Shown piece by piece: positions 26,001 through 34,193 of a stretch of 64,000 nucleotides of DNA. The stretch spans positions 310,001 through 374,000 of the forward strand of contig CAYLVB010000001.1 in the NCBI GenBank assembly GCA_964387075.1. Reading direction: 5' to 3'. The notes under the pieces are model-generated. The model saw only the letters and a program-made list of their open reading frames with translations, was not told the DNA's origin and searched no databases. Made by a program: the position numbers and the translations under genes. The stretch comes from PALSA-968 sp964387075. Lineage in GTDB: Bacteria; Bacteroidota; Bacteroidia; B-17B0; Aurantibacillaceae. Every line of letters begins with the position of its first letter. The first letter of the stretch is position 1.

Positions 26001-27386
26001 TGGATTAGGGAAAGCCTGGAAGCCCACTTCAAGATCAACACTTACTGTAGTCTCGTCACTTTTTACTTCCGGATCGCTTAATACGCCAATACCGTTCTGA
26101 AAGGACCTGAACATACTTGCAGATCCCTGGCCTGTTTGAGTAAACAGATCGTAGGTAAAATTAGACATGGGTAAATTAGGCACCTTTTTGGAATACGGAA
26201 TATTATCACGCTGAAAATCGCGCATCTGATTATCGGAAGTCGCGTCCAAATTGTACATATATCCGTATCCACTTAAATTCTGTACGCCGGAATTTTTCAA
26301 AGTAGTCTGTGTATAATAGCCAGACCATTCCATAGGAAACTTACTAGCAAACTCCCAAGGACCGCTCACTGGCTTTGTGCCGATCTTAACAGTAAAAGGG
26401 ACTGTTGTTGTCTTGGTTTGATTAGTAGTAGCCGCTACATTAAAGGTAGAGGCGAAAGAAGAAGTAGATCTGGTCGCTATCTGCACGCGCGGTGCATTTG
26501 CATCTGCGTCCATAGCGTCCTCTTTGTCCATAGCTTGTTCAGCTGGGGATTTGGCTGTTTCCGCCGGTTTACTGTCATTACCAGGTGCAAGTTTATCAAT
26601 ACTACTTCTTGTTTGGTTGGCAATTAATCGTGTAGAAAAATTAACATTCTGCACTCCATGCCTCGAATTGTAGGACAAACCAACATCAAATCCCATACCT
26701 TTGTTATAGTCACCAGTCTTTTTTATCAGATCAAGAGAGAGTCGCGGTTCTATATCGAGGCCATTTTGCGAATCATAAGCAATATTTAAGCCCACACCAG
26801 CATTTGCGTTATGACCATTTGAGGGATATCGTGCATTAAGGCTGAAACGGAAACCAGTACCTTTAAAGTTGTTATAATAAACCTGGAGAGATGTGCCAAA
26901 AGGCGAACTTTTACCTAAAACCGGCAAACCGATGACCTTATTTGTTCCCCCGCTTTTTACTTTCGGAAAATCAAGCTGTGCAGTAAAAGTGTTTTTTAAT
27001 TTTTGAGTTTTGGTGACTGTCTCGCCGGAATAATCGTCAGGAAGTCCGCGAAGCTGACGATTAATAGCACCTACGTTCAATGTCCAGCCTAAACCAACCC
27101 AACTTGCTTCTTGTTCCATTCCTACCCCAGAATGATAAGCAAGATTGACAGGGTATCCTCCGTTAGGGCCAGGAATAGACAGTAAAGGAATATTGTAAGT
27201 AAAATCCCCACTATATAGATCAACCATATCGCTGGTGCTGGCTGGCTCAAAGCTGGCGAATTCTTCCTGCGTAGGCCCTGAAGTTAGGGCAAAGGCCGCT
27301 GTGGGCGCCACTATCTCGAAAAATAGGTTAAGCGCAAGGTAAAAACACAGGATACGCTTGAATTTTTGATTCTTAAAAAACTTCAT
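20043..27386 (-). CDS. Giant secreted YD/RHS-partner protein
   Basis: 2447 residues. Signal peptide is cleaved after residue 33 (APTAAFA). The mature N-terminus (GPTQEEFASFEP, VDLYSGDFTYNIPLLSIPGP, AYHSGVGMEQEASWVGLGW) is the characteristic start of the Bacteroidota RHS-partner proteins, related to SpvB/TcaB-type shells. Large beta-rich repeats follow. Near the C-terminus (about 2230-2370) there is a galactose-binding/CBM-like domain (AHTGSYSIYVSNGQKV, KYVVSVWVKTT), and the end has YD-like strands (YNYDDEGHLIKVKRETKEG). These proteins usually precede an RHS toxin gene. It is a likely structural component of the shell or the surface assembly. Its exact role and route of export are unknown. Confidence 0.8.
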   Translation of the reverse strand: MKFFKNQKFKRILCFYLALNLFFEIVAPTAAFALTSGPTQEEFASFEPASTSDMVDLYSGDFTYNIPLLSIPGPNGGYPVNLAYHSGVGMEQEASWVGLGWTLNVGAINRQLRGLPDDYSGETVTKTQKLKNTFTAQLDFPKVKSGGTNKVIGLPVLGKSSPFGTSLQVYYNNFKGTGFRFSLNARYPSNGHNANAGVGLNIAYDSQNGLDIEPRLSLDLIKKTGDYNKGMGFDVGLSYNSRHGVQNVNFSTRLIANQTRSSIDKLAPGNDSKPAETAKSPAEQAMDKEDAMDADANAPRVQIATRSTSSFASTFNVAATTNQTKTTTVPFTVKIGTKPVSGPWEFASKFPMEWSGYYTQTTLKNSGVQNLSGYGYMYNLDATSDNQMRDFQRDNIPYSKKVPNLPMSNFTYDLFTQTGQGSASMFRSFQNGIGVLSDPEVKSDETTVSVDLEVGFQAFPNPPPTAPTPTPGIDFHLGIDGKYGSGFSRSGNWNSIKNDDYPTDFGYSGLKGSYSSATPEFENNYFQVIGEKAGYYAETTEDQLWQLRSSSAGTTDEAIRLGLSKEKNENGFLNRHYEIANTSATSGNKKYFVTNEGSTSNLQISASTNYYKKQTGRVKRATSIESFTYNKADTKFSYGKYGTNSYQYLDYTPGNNGTATNIQKDALQYDKQIREMSVLQPDGMRYVYGLPVRNSKQVDNVYSITGCSGLSAPQPTIVNQTTVSTTESNLANTCDGYQTKNEYNKPYVNSWLLSYIFSPDYIDRTNDGPTEDDYGYWMKFTYGKYLNTYKWRIPYSGNNFMVGQIGDAADDKASYTYGEKEIYFLEKIETKTHVAVFKKSDRLDSYDANNESTGGLGSSSLKKLDQIVLYTQKDYNTNISNLANATPVKAVNFIYSYDLCPNVENNSQTSQTVTYIDENGNSISRNGNASKGKLTLMQVYFTYQKSNRGSLSPYIFNYGSTSTTGGPVYTDDQNPAYNKMNMDRWGNLAYNVGINGKYNSSGNEYPYAQFPYTSQDPNDYNPPGPCVTSNKLSPAPWSLKKIFLPTGGILKISYDFDDYANVETQRALDMFDITGMGDQIDGNHSRGDRGYTVTNNYNLSGGTTKIYFKLKKACTTAEFKARYIDNLPSGQVYFNVFVKYNQSALAANPQIVTAEDFVNGYAEIDMSQSSNYGVSGTNGYITLKAVPLAKVNLAGNMVSPIYRASIEALQANHPDWLYQNVPHATNASAQISNLFNAIPNLFQDIKTAAKGFNYHADHKKYVGNVGSGTSSGYVLRGYSTIRLCDPDYKKIGGGVRVQKLELDDNWDNDGAGASDKSTYGQTYDYTEALPLKDSNNGDFTITKSTGVAYEPKVGSEESALKTAIKYVNSTPLGSNYHMFVETPVGESYYPGPSVGYSKVTVSSIGPTEANKQSASTVCSAGTINVYEFYTPKDFPVIFKQTDKGPYSQPIKISIPILGLFTSTKRRHAQSQGYTIILNDMAGKPRTISTYTAKFGAAFNDACGQPVIPLTQDKLLSRQQYIYNTVKPYNTNAVNELSSMVQAITVDQNYNLNYQTAVLGQTHDFFLDLNENEQQHESFGVMGNLDFEVFNVGGTPAIPFPFMWMMPSYDVTYNSMRTAVTNKIINRTGILVKTINTIEQSTITTENLAFDIESGEVILSKVSNEFKDPQYTFSYKGHWYYKNLGGSYQNFGIKFSGFSSGANFEITIPSTSGKYFTKGDLVYIDAGGSSGLYHVYRVDNTQANQKIYCIDKNGTYFPSSTSIASLEIVKSGYKNLQQVNSGSLVFKKTETTDNAIVYDFKQLDPTNLYGFTGTLFNAPQYVLFTDAAQNKILNASAVEFSDNWQTLGGRVTYTTTTTPNQCVCTPNQTSIDIVNFMKTLKTNLLLLQTPQSVNGGHLGIGIKVYDSQGGGTFLNGFNANLAGTVHTGMDIYCSTLITLSGDLLVIKYEVPNTDPLPIYNGTYNLTYQLNSFCSPGSYPISCYFKFDLPSGAGASNFNAYVSYWKTVVGNMSTTGMTATPVCTDLYDGVAILSSDPNSNSVAINLHNEPTPCSGINNLIGDPLASGCYQLKSCSTIVGGTTTTTLSVCGRQPGDIVNPYQEGMKGIWRPKYNYAYHSIRKQIHNVRHDGIFEDFQRFPWENPSTRDKKWVRANTISKNLPHDFEVENMDPLGIFSSAVYGYNFTLPVAVAKNARYNEIAYDGFEDYPLNCDDDHFKFTSYQANVTSAEAHTGSYSIYVSNGQKVSLIREMKPLATYLGYDQYTVNNVALVNDGPTAPVAGTNGAHALADKDFLGKFAPIQRKKYVVSVWVKTTSTNYTYTAPKLTVNFNNGGGSVSFTSSGNIIDGWQRIYGEFDTPHNATFITVDLDNATNASTAYYDDIRIHPFDANMESFVYDPISLKPVADLDANNYATFYNYDDEGHLIKVKRETKEGVKTVKEGRNNTRKIQ

Positions 27387-27390
27387 ACTC

Positions 27391-28032
27391 TTATTTTACT
27401 AATAATTTAGGTGAATTCTTTATTTTATCGGTGTTAAAATCAAATCTCACAACACCACTTCCGAAAACAAGATCATTATACATAAACACTTTATGGGGAT
27501 CAGTACCAACCGAATCTAATGGAAAAGCTACCAGGAAATCAATAAAAGGAGCGACACCATAAGTTCTTTCCATGTGATACAGTGCAGGCCTAAGTGTGTC
27601 TGTACGACTATTTTGGATAAGCTTTAAATTCTCGTCTACACCGTATGACAAATAATCTACGCGCTGGTAATACCCCTGTTGGCCACCCTCCAGGTTATAA
27701 GCAAGCACGTCGCTATTCGATTTGGTCAGCTTGATCCTCAACTTAAAATATTGCAGCCCGGCAAGTTCGGTAAGACGTTTTTTGAAGCTTTGCTTTTCGA
27801 TAACAGAACTCCTGAATTCTTTCGCAATTATATACTCAGGTGTACATAAAGTAACTTCATACAACAAATTATCCGTTTGCACAGTCCTTCTGAATTCGTG
27901 TTGTTCATTTTCTATCCACTCAATATACTCCTTTCGATCAAGGTAGTCGGCCGGGGTGTTTCGCATGAACAGGAAACCAAACGATACGAGCGCAACAATA
28001 AGAACTGCTACAATTATCAATGTTTTCTTCAT
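27391..28032 (-). CDS. Single-pass membrane protein upstream of the giant YD gene
   Basis: 213 residues with one N-terminal transmembrane segment (TLIIVAVLIVALVSFGFLFM) and a periplasmic beta/alpha domain. The family is not recognised. It shares one base with the stop of the Skp-like gene upstream (TAATG), and only four bases separate its stop from the giant YD gene, indicating tight co-expression. A chaperone or assembly role for the giant proteins is possible. I see no motifs that identify an activity. Confidence 0.55.
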   Translation of the reverse strand: MKKTLIIVAVLIVALVSFGFLFMRNTPADYLDRKEYIEWIENEQHEFRRTVQTDNLLYEVTLCTPEYIIAKEFRSSVIEKQSFKKRLTELAGLQYFKLRIKLTKSNSDVLAYNLEGGQQGYYQRVDYLSYGVDENLKLIQNSRTDTLRPALYHMERTYGVAPFIDFLVAFPLDSVGTDPHKVFMYNDLVFGSGVVRFDFNTDKIKNSPKLLVK

Positions 28033-28556
28033 TATTGTCCTTTATACTTCAAGTTTACGTATTTGACTAATTCATCTGTGATGTCAAGGCTCTCATCAGC
28101 GTGCATGATCACTCCGCTACCATCAGCACCCAAAATATATGTGTAATGTTGCTCCTTTCCATAAACTTCCACATATTGATTCAATTGCTTCATAATTTGT
28201 TCGGTATACTGATTCACAGTAGCTGTGTTATCCTCCTCAAATTGCTTTTTTTTCATTAGGTAGTTTTCCTTTCGGCTTTCGAACTCAGCAATTGTGCCTT
28301 GATCTGGTTTATCGGTATTTTCAATCTTTTTTCCAATTAAGCGTAATTCCAGTTCAAGACTGTCAAGAAAATTCTGCCTGGTCTTTTGAATATTCTCATA
28401 TTTTCCAGAAAGCTCCTTTTTCATAACAAATTCATCATAAAGCTTTGTGATCTTCACATACGCTATTCTTTTCTCTGCTGATTTAAAGTAAAAAAAAGTT
28501 CCAAGGGCAACCACAGTTACCATGATAATATTTACAATTATTCCCGTCTTTGTCAT
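28032..28556 (-). CDS. Membrane-anchored Skp/OmpH-like periplasmic chaperone
   Basis: 174 residues. It has an N-terminal transmembrane anchor (IIVNIIMVTVVALGTFFYF), then RIAYVKITKLYDEF as in the first strand/helix of Skp/OmpH proteins, a long coiled coil (about 45-130, Lys/Glu-rich), and the typical C-terminal closing strand and helix (YILGADGSGVIMHADESLDI, then DELVKYVNLKYKG). Skp-type chaperones form tentacled trimers that carry unfolded outer membrane proteins. This copy is anchored and lies inside the giant secreted protein series, so a dedicated chaperone for the downstream giants is plausible. A general Skp elsewhere in the genome would be expected; that cannot be checked here. Confidence 0.75.
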   Translation of the reverse strand: MTKTGIIVNIIMVTVVALGTFFYFKSAEKRIAYVKITKLYDEFVMKKELSGKYENIQKTRQNFLDSLELELRLIGKKIENTDKPDQGTIAEFESRKENYLMKKKQFEEDNTATVNQYTEQIMKQLNQYVEVYGKEQHYTYILGADGSGVIMHADESLDITDELVKYVNLKYKGQ

Positions 28557-28557
28557 T

Positions 28558-31500
28558 CTAATACTTAAATCTTAAATAAAATTTATCTCCCTTTTTATCC
28601 ACTACTTCCAACACATAAAAACTATTTGGCGAGCTAAGCCCGGAAAGGGTGGTTAAATCCATTGAGTAACGATTGTCTTTATAGGAAACCGCAAGAGTTG
28701 GCAGAGAGGTAAGTAGATTTTGCTGATTGTCGTAAATATTATAGGTAAGATTATTTCCATTGGAGGTGTACTCTTCATCGTATTTAAAAAAAAGATAACT
28801 ATTATTCGCGGAATTTCGCTGAAGAGTAACATCATAAAATCCCCCATCAAGTTGTCTTTTTAAGAAAACGGCAGGTTCAACTGCGCTAATGCTCACCTTC
28901 GTTGCATCAGAAACCTTACATCCGGCGTATTTAATTGAAACGGTATATGTGGTTGTACTTGTTGGTGTGCATAAAGCTGACCCCTTGAAAGAAGTATTTA
29001 AAGCACTCAGGAATGTCTGGGGATTCCAATTTGCAACTGCGGCATTAAGATTAACTGGTAAATTCCCAGTTAATATTGGGTTCGCCCCAATAGTAACCTT
29101 ACCACCAGATATAGTGGATCGATCTGGACCTGCATGAGCCACCGGGTTCAATAAAATGCAGTAAAAATTATGGCCAATTGTAATAGGACCAAAACTTTGC
29201 TTGGCCTCACTTGTAACCGTTCCACTAGTTGCGTTACCAGTGATATTATCCCCACCAATATCAATCCATTTCGCTCCGTCCCAACCTACAACACGCATAT
29301 TTACTAATGTATCGAAATAGTTACAAGAATTTGAATTCCATCCTATGGTAGATGTAACGGAAGAGGTTCCTACACTTTGGTTAAGGTCCCAATATTCGCA
29401 GGTACTTAAGGTATCAAGGACAGTATCTAAAACAGTACCCAATGTTTGTCCTGCATTGAAATACTCCGCCGTGAATGCATCACTTGAATTAGTCGGCGCC
29501 GAAATACTTACAGGCTGATAGTTACTCGCCTTTCCGGTAGGAAAAGTGAAAGCAGTATTACCGACTTTGCGAACTGGACCTGAAACAAAACTTGTGGAAG
29601 ACATCCCCGATACAGCACTCCGTTTTTTAAGAATAAGTAAATTGGAAGTGGAAGTGGTCAGCTTACCAGAAGTGAACTTGAGGCTATCTGTCAAGTTGAG
29701 TTGGGAACTTAATGTAAGAGTTCCACCGGATTTATTTATTTGGATCTTAGCGATTGAGTCGACATCGGTAACTGGCTGAGTAATGGTTTGGTCATTGGTG
29801 CCGATGAATTTTACAAAACCAGTTCCACTAATGAATTTAGAAGCATTGTTCCAATTTCCTTGAAGATTAATGTGGTAATTTCCCGAAGCGGCTTCAAGCG
29901 TAGGCGTGTTCACAGATTGTATCGTAAGATCTCCAACTACATTAAGGTCCGCAAATAAACGGCGCATCCCTTTTACGATCGTAACATGCTTAAAGGGGAT
30001 CGCAGAAGCGGTTAGGCCAGCTGTTTCGTAAAAATATGCTGTGTTTGATGAACTTACGGAAGTAGTACCCGTTGTGCAGGTTAAAGATCCACCAAAAGAC
30101 AAGCTGTTACCGGTTATATCAAGTATTCCGGAACTTTTGCTGATATTTACGTTACATAGCGGAACCGCGGAAGAGCCACTGGTACCAGCTATAGTTTGGC
30201 TTCCCGATCCATTTACATTTATTGTAGCTGAACCTCCTCCAGTAGCAACGGTATTAGTAACCGTGATACTTCCGGTAACAGCTATGGTTCCTGTATTAAC
30301 GGTAAGACCAGAAGTTCCCCCAAATGTCAAAATACTTGGTACCGTCAACGTTGTACCGGATGCTATTCCTACTGTACTTGACGACGTGGGAGCAAAAGTT
30401 ACATTATTGAGTGTGTGCGTACCGGTTATAGTCAGGCTCTTATCAAAAGAAACTGTTGAACCGGTAACCGTTAAGGTTCCTGCTGTGTAAGTCCAATCAT
30501 TACCAACATTTACAGTTCCTGAAATAGTCAGGGCATTACTTCCGGTTTTATCGATCTTAACTTTAGGCAACAAACCACTTCCACTTCCCGACAATCTTTG
30601 TGCAACACTAGCACCGTCAATTTTGATAAGTGCGCTGCCACCGTTTGCTGTTGAACTACCCCCAAGTGTTATGCTGTCTCCTCCTACCCAGAGTTCGCCA
30701 CCATTACTACCGTTAATCTGATAGTTAGAACTTCCCTTCAGAGTGAGTCTGCCTTTTACAATTACACTGCTATCAGCAGTAACATTACCACCACTTTTGT
30801 TAATGATCAAATTGGGGAGCCAAGCTTTGTACGAGTTAACAGTTCCTCTTCCATAAATTGTCTGATTTGAGGAACCATTTAAAATTACATTGGTTGTGCC
30901 TCCCCCATATTGAAGCCTTTGATGTGTTATATTACCGCTTACTGTTATTGTTCCGGAATTTAACGTTGTACCCGTAGTATGAGTTGTTCCTGTAAAACTA
31001 AGATTGGCAACAGTAAGTTGTGTACTTGACCCTAAGGTAGCAGTAGCGTTATTTCCGGCGTAAAAAGTGAGATTGTTAAGAGTCATTGAGCCTGTAATAT
31101 TTGGCCCGTTAACAATTTGCAGAGTACTACTTCCTGCATTGATCGCCCCCGCGGTATGGGTCCAGGAATTCCCACCACTACTAATCATGCTCACAAAGTA
31201 TAAAGTCCCAGAGGGTTTATTGATCTCGACATTTGGTAAAAACCCCATGCCGGAAGAATTACCCGTGATGGTTTGATCACCGGTGCCACATATTTTCATA
31301 AGAACAGTTCCACCACCATGCCCATTGGCACTTGCCAGGTTTATATTCCCTTTGACCTCAATTGTACCGGTATTCACAGTCAATGCCGAAGGATTAAATC
31401 CATAATGAGTATAGGTGCCATTTACTGTTAAAATAGTCCCCGATGCTAAATTTACAGTAATTGTAGTCCCAGTATAATAGAAACCGATGGAATATAACGT

Positions 31501-32889
31501 GTGGGTACCCGAAACCGTTTTACCCCAGGCAAATACTACCTCACTTGTTCCAGGATCTATAGTACCCGCTGTATAGGTCCAGTTGCCGGCTACCGGTATT
31601 TTGCTTGCCAGGTAAAGAGTTCCGGAAGTTTTATAAATATTAACGCTCGGTAAAAAATGTTCTGAGTTCGATCCCGAACCTGTAAGGGTTTGGCTGCCGG
31701 TTCCATTGATAAGGATGGTAGTACTTCCGCCTCCTCCACCCGCAGTATTATTGTCTGTAATATTCCCTTGCGCCGCGATTGTTCCGCCATTGGTGACAAT
31801 GTACCATCCTGAACCTGTTTGCCCATTATACTCCAAGTTATTAGTGGCAGTAATTGTCGTTGAACTAGCGATTGTAATTGTTGTGGCAGCAGTTCCGTTA
31901 CAAATTGCCACATTGTATAATGTTATTGATCCTGTAATAGTTTTTGTAGTATAAAAATTAACGGTTGAAGTACCCGGAACAACGGTTCCAGCTGTGTGCG
32001 TAAAATTGCCAATAACGTTAATATAATTATACAGATAAAGGCTCCCGCTGGTTTTATTAATAATTACATGCTGGATTCTTCCACTTGTTAAAAGAGCAGA
32101 TCCTCCATTTAAAGATTGGTCGCCAGTACCATCTATATGAATTGTTGCTGTACCGCCGCCGCCTGTTGAATTAGTATTAAGATAAATATCACCTCTTGCA
32201 TAAACGTAACCAGTATTAATGACAACACCGCCAGTTCCGCTTTGAGTAAAATCATTTACCACAACAACCGCAACAGACCCAGAAACTATTGTAAATGTCT
32301 TTTGTGTCGACTGCCCCTTTAATTCGAGTTGGTAAAAGAATATGGTTCCAGGCCCTGTTATTGTAGATGTATTATCAAGAAGAACCTTTCCATTATTATG
32401 CGCAAATGTTCCTGTATTTACATCCGCGGTAAAGTCGCTTGAGCATGTCAAAGTAGATTTTGTCGACCGGAAATACCCCGCAGTCATCGAATAACTTCCT
32501 GAGATCGTTATCGCTGTGCTGTCCCCAAAAAACTTTCCTCCACTTTGCCGAAAGCCGCTGGTGCCTATAGTTATTGTTTTATTGTTCTGAATCAGGCTAT
32601 CTGTATAGCCTGATTGGATTTCAAATCTTTTTACATCTATATTAACGTCTAACACACATTTGCCTAGGGCTCCACCGTCAAAATAAGCTGTATCACTTGA
32701 ACCCGGCACACTAGCTCCGCTGGAACCGCCCGAGCTTGTTGACCAATTTGCAGTAGAGTTCCAGTTTAAGTTACTTCCATTTCCTACCCAGTAACGTTTA
32801 CTTCCATAAACAGGCTTTACGATTACAAATGAAAGCAGTAAAACAAGAACAGTTTTTAGGAGTTTTGCGATCATACTATTTAATTTCAA
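28558..32889 (-). CDS. Giant repetitive secreted protein, adhesin-like beta-solenoid
   Basis: 1443 residues, with a hydrophobic N-terminus/signal peptide (LLKTVLVLLLSFVIVKPVYG), then WVGNGSNLNWNSTANWSTSSGG as in many Bacteroidota repeat adhesins. About seven repeats of 80-110 residues follow, each of the form GTGDQTITGNSS, INKPSGTLYF, WTHTAGAI, ITGSMTLNNLTF. A PKD/Ig-like domain (HAGPDRSTISGGKV) precedes the end. The C-terminus (FYVLEVVDKKGDKFYLRFKY) resembles a T9SS sorting domain but lacks the usual FPNP start, so secretion route is uncertain. The ATG overlaps the stop of the small upstream gene by 14 bases. Repeats suggest a surface filament or adhesin. Confidence 0.8.
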   Translation of the reverse strand: MKLNSMIAKLLKTVLVLLLSFVIVKPVYGSKRYWVGNGSNLNWNSTANWSTSSGGSSGASVPGSSDTAYFDGGALGKCVLDVNIDVKRFEIQSGYTDSLIQNNKTITIGTSGFRQSGGKFFGDSTAITISGSYSMTAGYFRSTKSTLTCSSDFTADVNTGTFAHNNGKVLLDNTSTITGPGTIFFYQLELKGQSTQKTFTIVSGSVAVVVVNDFTQSGTGGVVINTGYVYARGDIYLNTNSTGGGGTATIHIDGTGDQSLNGGSALLTSGRIQHVIINKTSGSLYLYNYINVIGNFTHTAGTVVPGTSTVNFYTTKTITGSITLYNVAICNGTAATTITIASSTTITATNNLEYNGQTGSGWYIVTNGGTIAAQGNITDNNTAGGGGGSTTILINGTGSQTLTGSGSNSEHFLPSVNIYKTSGTLYLASKIPVAGNWTYTAGTIDPGTSEVVFAWGKTVSGTHTLYSIGFYYTGTTITVNLASGTILTVNGTYTHYGFNPSALTVNTGTIEVKGNINLASANGHGGGTVLMKICGTGDQTITGNSSGMGFLPNVEINKPSGTLYFVSMISSGGNSWTHTAGAINAGSSTLQIVNGPNITGSMTLNNLTFYAGNNATATLGSSTQLTVANLSFTGTTHTTGTTLNSGTITVSGNITHQRLQYGGGTTNVILNGSSNQTIYGRGTVNSYKAWLPNLIINKSGGNVTADSSVIVKGRLTLKGSSNYQINGSNGGELWVGGDSITLGGSSTANGGSALIKIDGASVAQRLSGSGSGLLPKVKIDKTGSNALTISGTVNVGNDWTYTAGTLTVTGSTVSFDKSLTITGTHTLNNVTFAPTSSSTVGIASGTTLTVPSILTFGGTSGLTVNTGTIAVTGSITVTNTVATGGGSATINVNGSGSQTIAGTSGSSAVPLCNVNISKSSGILDITGNSLSFGGSLTCTTGTTSVSSSNTAYFYETAGLTASAIPFKHVTIVKGMRRLFADLNVVGDLTIQSVNTPTLEAASGNYHINLQGNWNNASKFISGTGFVKFIGTNDQTITQPVTDVDSIAKIQINKSGGTLTLSSQLNLTDSLKFTSGKLTTSTSNLLILKKRSAVSGMSSTSFVSGPVRKVGNTAFTFPTGKASNYQPVSISAPTNSSDAFTAEYFNAGQTLGTVLDTVLDTLSTCEYWDLNQSVGTSSVTSTIGWNSNSCNYFDTLVNMRVVGWDGAKWIDIGGDNITGNATSGTVTSEAKQSFGPITIGHNFYCILLNPVAHAGPDRSTISGGKVTIGANPILTGNLPVNLNAAVANWNPQTFLSALNTSFKGSALCTPTSTTTYTVSIKYAGCKVSDATKVSISAVEPAVFLKRQLDGGFYDVTLQRNSANNSYLFFKYDEEYTSNGNNLTYNIYDNQQNLLTSLPTLAVSYKDNRYSMDLTTLSGLSSPNSFYVLEVVDKKGDKFYLRFKY

Positions 32890-33361
32890 TATTATTTATC
32901 TTGTGGTTGGAACCTGCAACCCTATCGTAAAAGCTGTATGCAGAATCCCTATAAGGCACTCCATCGGAATCACTACCTCCTATCGTCAACTGGGGTAGGT
33001 CATCTTTCCTCATAAAACAGGTGCTTTTAATGTCTATAATGGTGGTGGAGCTGGCAGTGCAAATAGTATCATTATTATAATTCAAGGCATAAATAGTCAA
33101 TGTGTACACTGTCCTTGTGCTGGGACATGCCGTAGGCTTTGCCAGGGAAGGATTGTTTAATCCACTTGATGGCGACCAAACATATTTAACTATGTCAGCC
33201 AACCGACTTGTATCACTACCTGGGGTCACACCACCTAAAGTGACACATTCCCCAGGGCATATCAATGTATCCCTACCAGCATCAGCGAAACATGTTTGGC
33301 CGAACCCTTTAGAGCTTAGGGCCATCAGCAGCAATGTTATAATTCCGTATAATAATTTCAT
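32876..33361 (-). CDS. Small secreted PKD/Ig-like protein
   Basis: 161 residues. Signal peptide: MKLLYGIITLLLMALSSKGFG. The mature protein is one PKD/Ig-like domain (ADAGRDTLICPGECVTLGG, KYVWSPSSGLNNPS, TRTVYTLTIYALNY) with four or more cysteines. It is the first gene of the giant-protein series, overlapping the next by 14 bases. Domain similarity to the PKD-like module in the next protein suggests the two interact or form a split of one design. Specific function unknown. Confidence 0.65.
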   Translation of the reverse strand: MKLLYGIITLLLMALSSKGFGQTCFADAGRDTLICPGECVTLGGVTPGSDTSRLADIVKYVWSPSSGLNNPSLAKPTACPSTRTVYTLTIYALNYNNDTICTASSTTIIDIKSTCFMRKDDLPQLTIGGSDSDGVPYRDSAYSFYDRVAGSNHKINNIEIK

Positions 33362-33686
33362 GAATGGATTTTGGATTGTTCTTTCATTCTTATCCCTTAA
33401 TTGGGCTGTTTAAACATTTTTAACATTTCAAGATTGCAATATTTGTATAATTTTTGTTTTTCCATGTCAACGATTCTATATTTATTTATTAAGAAATTTA
33501 AAAAACTGATTTTCACATGCATATCTTATACATGAACTGTTAATAAGCTTTCGACAAGTAACATCTGCAAATAATGAAAGAAGGCGAGAATAAAAGAAAT
33601 CCTACACTAGGTTTTTGGGGCATTTTATTTTTTTGAGGATAGCTAAGTAAAAACCAGTAGATTACATTCTATAACTGGAAATATTT
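33362..33686. other. 325-bp gap between the pilus operon and the giant-protein series
   Basis: AT-rich non-coding DNA. A weak terminator for the GspC-like gene is at 33654-33676. No clear TTTG/TAnnTTTG promoter pair is visible for the gene starting at 33361, so it cannot be decided from sequence whether the giant series has its own promoter or is reached by read-through from the pilus operon. Confidence 0.5.
33648..33677 (-). terminator. Possible terminator after the gspC-like gene
   Basis: On the minus strand a stem CCAGT...ACTGG (33654-33676, bulged, up to 8 pairs) is followed by TTTTTA. It could end the secretion/pilus operon; the bulge makes it weak. Confidence 0.35.
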
Positions 33687-34190
33687 CTATTTTAAAAAAT
33701 TTCTTTTTTCCTTTCCACGTTGGAGAATTACTTCTGCATTAGAAAAGGAAATCACTTTTATTCCTTCTGCGGCGTCTCCCTGCTTTAGTGTATAGGTCTT
33801 CCCATTTATGGAAAGCAGGATTAGAGACGTAGAGTTGCTTTGGTTTTTGAGTATTCCGGAATATTGTATAGTTGGCCAATTACCATTTACAGGCGGAAGC
33901 GGCGGTTTGATCACATTATTGTTCGATACATTGGGTTTCGAGGCGTTTTTGTCCAGACCATTATTCATCCGAGGCTTTTTAACTGCACCCAGAAAAGGAT
34001 CACGGTAATTATTAAAGACCGAAAATGTGTCTATTCCACTGTCGGGCACAAGCAGAGTTGGAACTGCGTTAATTTCCACGCCCATGTCATCATCCCCTTT
34101 CAATCCAATATAGATCTTATACGACACCAATCCCCAGATAAGAATAGTTAGCGGGAAAAGTACATAAAGCGCTTTCTTGTTCTTAAGCAT
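33687..34190 (-). CDS. GspC/PilP-like inner membrane linker protein
   Basis: 167 residues: short cytoplasmic start, one transmembrane segment (YVLFPLTILIWGLVSYKIYI), a Pro/Asn-rich linker (about 70-105), and a C-terminal beta domain YSGILKNQSNSTSLILLSIN, TYTLKQGDAAEGIKVISFSN, like the HR domain of GspC and the PilP domain. In type II secretion and type IV pilus systems this domain contacts the N0 domain of the secretin, linking inner and outer membranes. It follows the FN3-like lipoprotein by three bases and is the last gene of the operon. Similarity is structural and by context, so this is a moderate assignment. Confidence 0.65.
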   Translation of the reverse strand: MLKNKKALYVLFPLTILIWGLVSYKIYIGLKGDDDMGVEINAVPTLLVPDSGIDTFSVFNNYRDPFLGAVKKPRMNNGLDKNASKPNVSNNNVIKPPLPPVNGNWPTIQYSGILKNQSNSTSLILLSINGKTYTLKQGDAAEGIKVISFSNAEVILQRGKEKRNFLK

Positions 34191-34193
34191 ACG

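Noticed and set aside
30041..30490. 149-residue plus-strand open frame rich in Val/Pro
   Set aside because: It is antisense to the repeat protein gene and its composition is the reverse complement of Gly/Thr repeats.
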